The position numbers were made by a program, and so were the translations under genes. Below, one piece after another: positions 63,721 to 64,000 of a stretch of DNA of 64,000 nt. Positions within the stretch are counted from its first letter, which is position 1; the number at the start of each line of letters is the position of its first letter. Origin of the DNA: Pyropia haitanensis (Eukaryota; Rhodophyta; Bangiophyceae; Bangiales; Bangiaceae); contig SDUX01000112.1 of assembly GCA_008729055.1 (NCBI GenBank), positions 100,323-164,322 on the forward strand, read 5' to 3'. The notes under the pieces are model-generated. The model saw only the letters and a list, made by a program, of their open reading frames with translations, did not search any database and was not told the origin of the DNA.

Positions 63721-64000
63721 AGACGGCGCTTCCACAAGGCGCGGCAGCTTGGGCTACGTCGCTACCGTTTGCGGGCAACATGACGACACGGGCGTGGGCG
63801 GGGAAACCACAGACCCTCTGGCGGCAGCGGATGACGCGGCGGCCGCGCACCCCCCACCTGTCGCCGCCCCCAGGCCGGCAGCTGCCGCCACGGCGGCCGG
63901 CGCGCCAGCGCCGTCCGCGGCGGCGGTGGCGGCGCTCGGCGGGGCATCGGTTGCACCCGTGATAGCAGTCTTGCTGATCGGGACGGTGCCGTCCGCGGCG
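63721..64000 (+). other. Open frame running off the right edge, unresolved
   Basis: A plus-strand frame continues from the Val/Gly-rich repeats to the last base without a stop, ending in an Ala/Pro-rich segment and AALGGASVAPVIAVLLIGT. It may be part of a gene beyond the window. No family is recognisable. Confidence 0.25.

Overview
This window is nuclear DNA from a eukaryote with extremely GC-rich DNA. Two genes carry short GT-AG introns (alanyl-tRNA synthetase and a PDCD5-like gene), the start codons sit in a GCC-rich, Kozak-like context, and every recognisable product is a eukaryotic housekeeping or signalling protein (MOB1, PP2A B'', V-ATPase subunit a, PDCD5, Tpt1). A plastid-type site-2 protease and a BASS-type symporter with Ala/Arg-rich leaders suggest a photosynthetic lineage. 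Few introns, very GC-rich codons and Ala/Gly/Pro-rich insertions fit a bangiophyte red alga (Porphyra/Pyropia type) best. That is an inference; other GC-rich algae remain possible.

Layout. 1-2250 (-): 5' part of alanyl-tRNA synthetase, running off the left edge. 3119-4869 (-): M50 site-2-type protease. 6421-8326 (+): MFS/SLC18-like transporter. 9279-10470 (-): three-exon PDCD5. 10849-11784 (-): glutathione S-transferase-like protein. 11785-14883: unresolved GC-rich DNA with a CDGSH-like motif. 14884-16650 (-): secreted von Willebrand A protein. 18452-19081 (-): glyoxalase/VOC protein. 19082-22199: unresolved. 22200-26982 (+): Tpt1 RNA 2'-phosphotransferase, MOB1 and a bile-acid:Na+ symporter (BASS). 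28054-30459 (-): PP2A B'' subunit. 30460-34813: mostly non-coding, with an AT-richer island. 34814-35584 (+): Cys-rich secreted or membrane-anchored protein. 36627-39596 (-): V-ATPase subunit a.

The right-hand 23 kb is almost gene-free and dominated by tandem repeats: a ~1.1-1.2 kb macrosatellite (about 41.04-50.17 kb, eight units, each holding an internal 80-bp minisatellite), a degenerate ~380-bp repeat (55.39-56.57 kb), a 66-bp repeat (56.78-57.27 kb), a ~5.5 kb array of about 68 units of a different 80-bp palindromic satellite (57.29-62.77 kb), and a second 66-bp-type repeat (62.78-63.72 kb). This looks like a heterochromatic or otherwise repeat-rich chromosomal block next to a normal gene-bearing segment.

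The genes form no single pathway. MOB1 and PP2A B'' both belong to cell-cycle and cytoskeletal phosphorylation control; AlaRS and Tpt1 act on tRNA; the rest are transporters, a protease and enzymes. Three genes (M50, MFS, BASS) can only be read through by changing frame at long G/C homopolymers. That most likely reflects homopolymer length errors in the assembly, but it is reported as seen. All calls come from reading the sequence and recalled family motifs; no database search was run.
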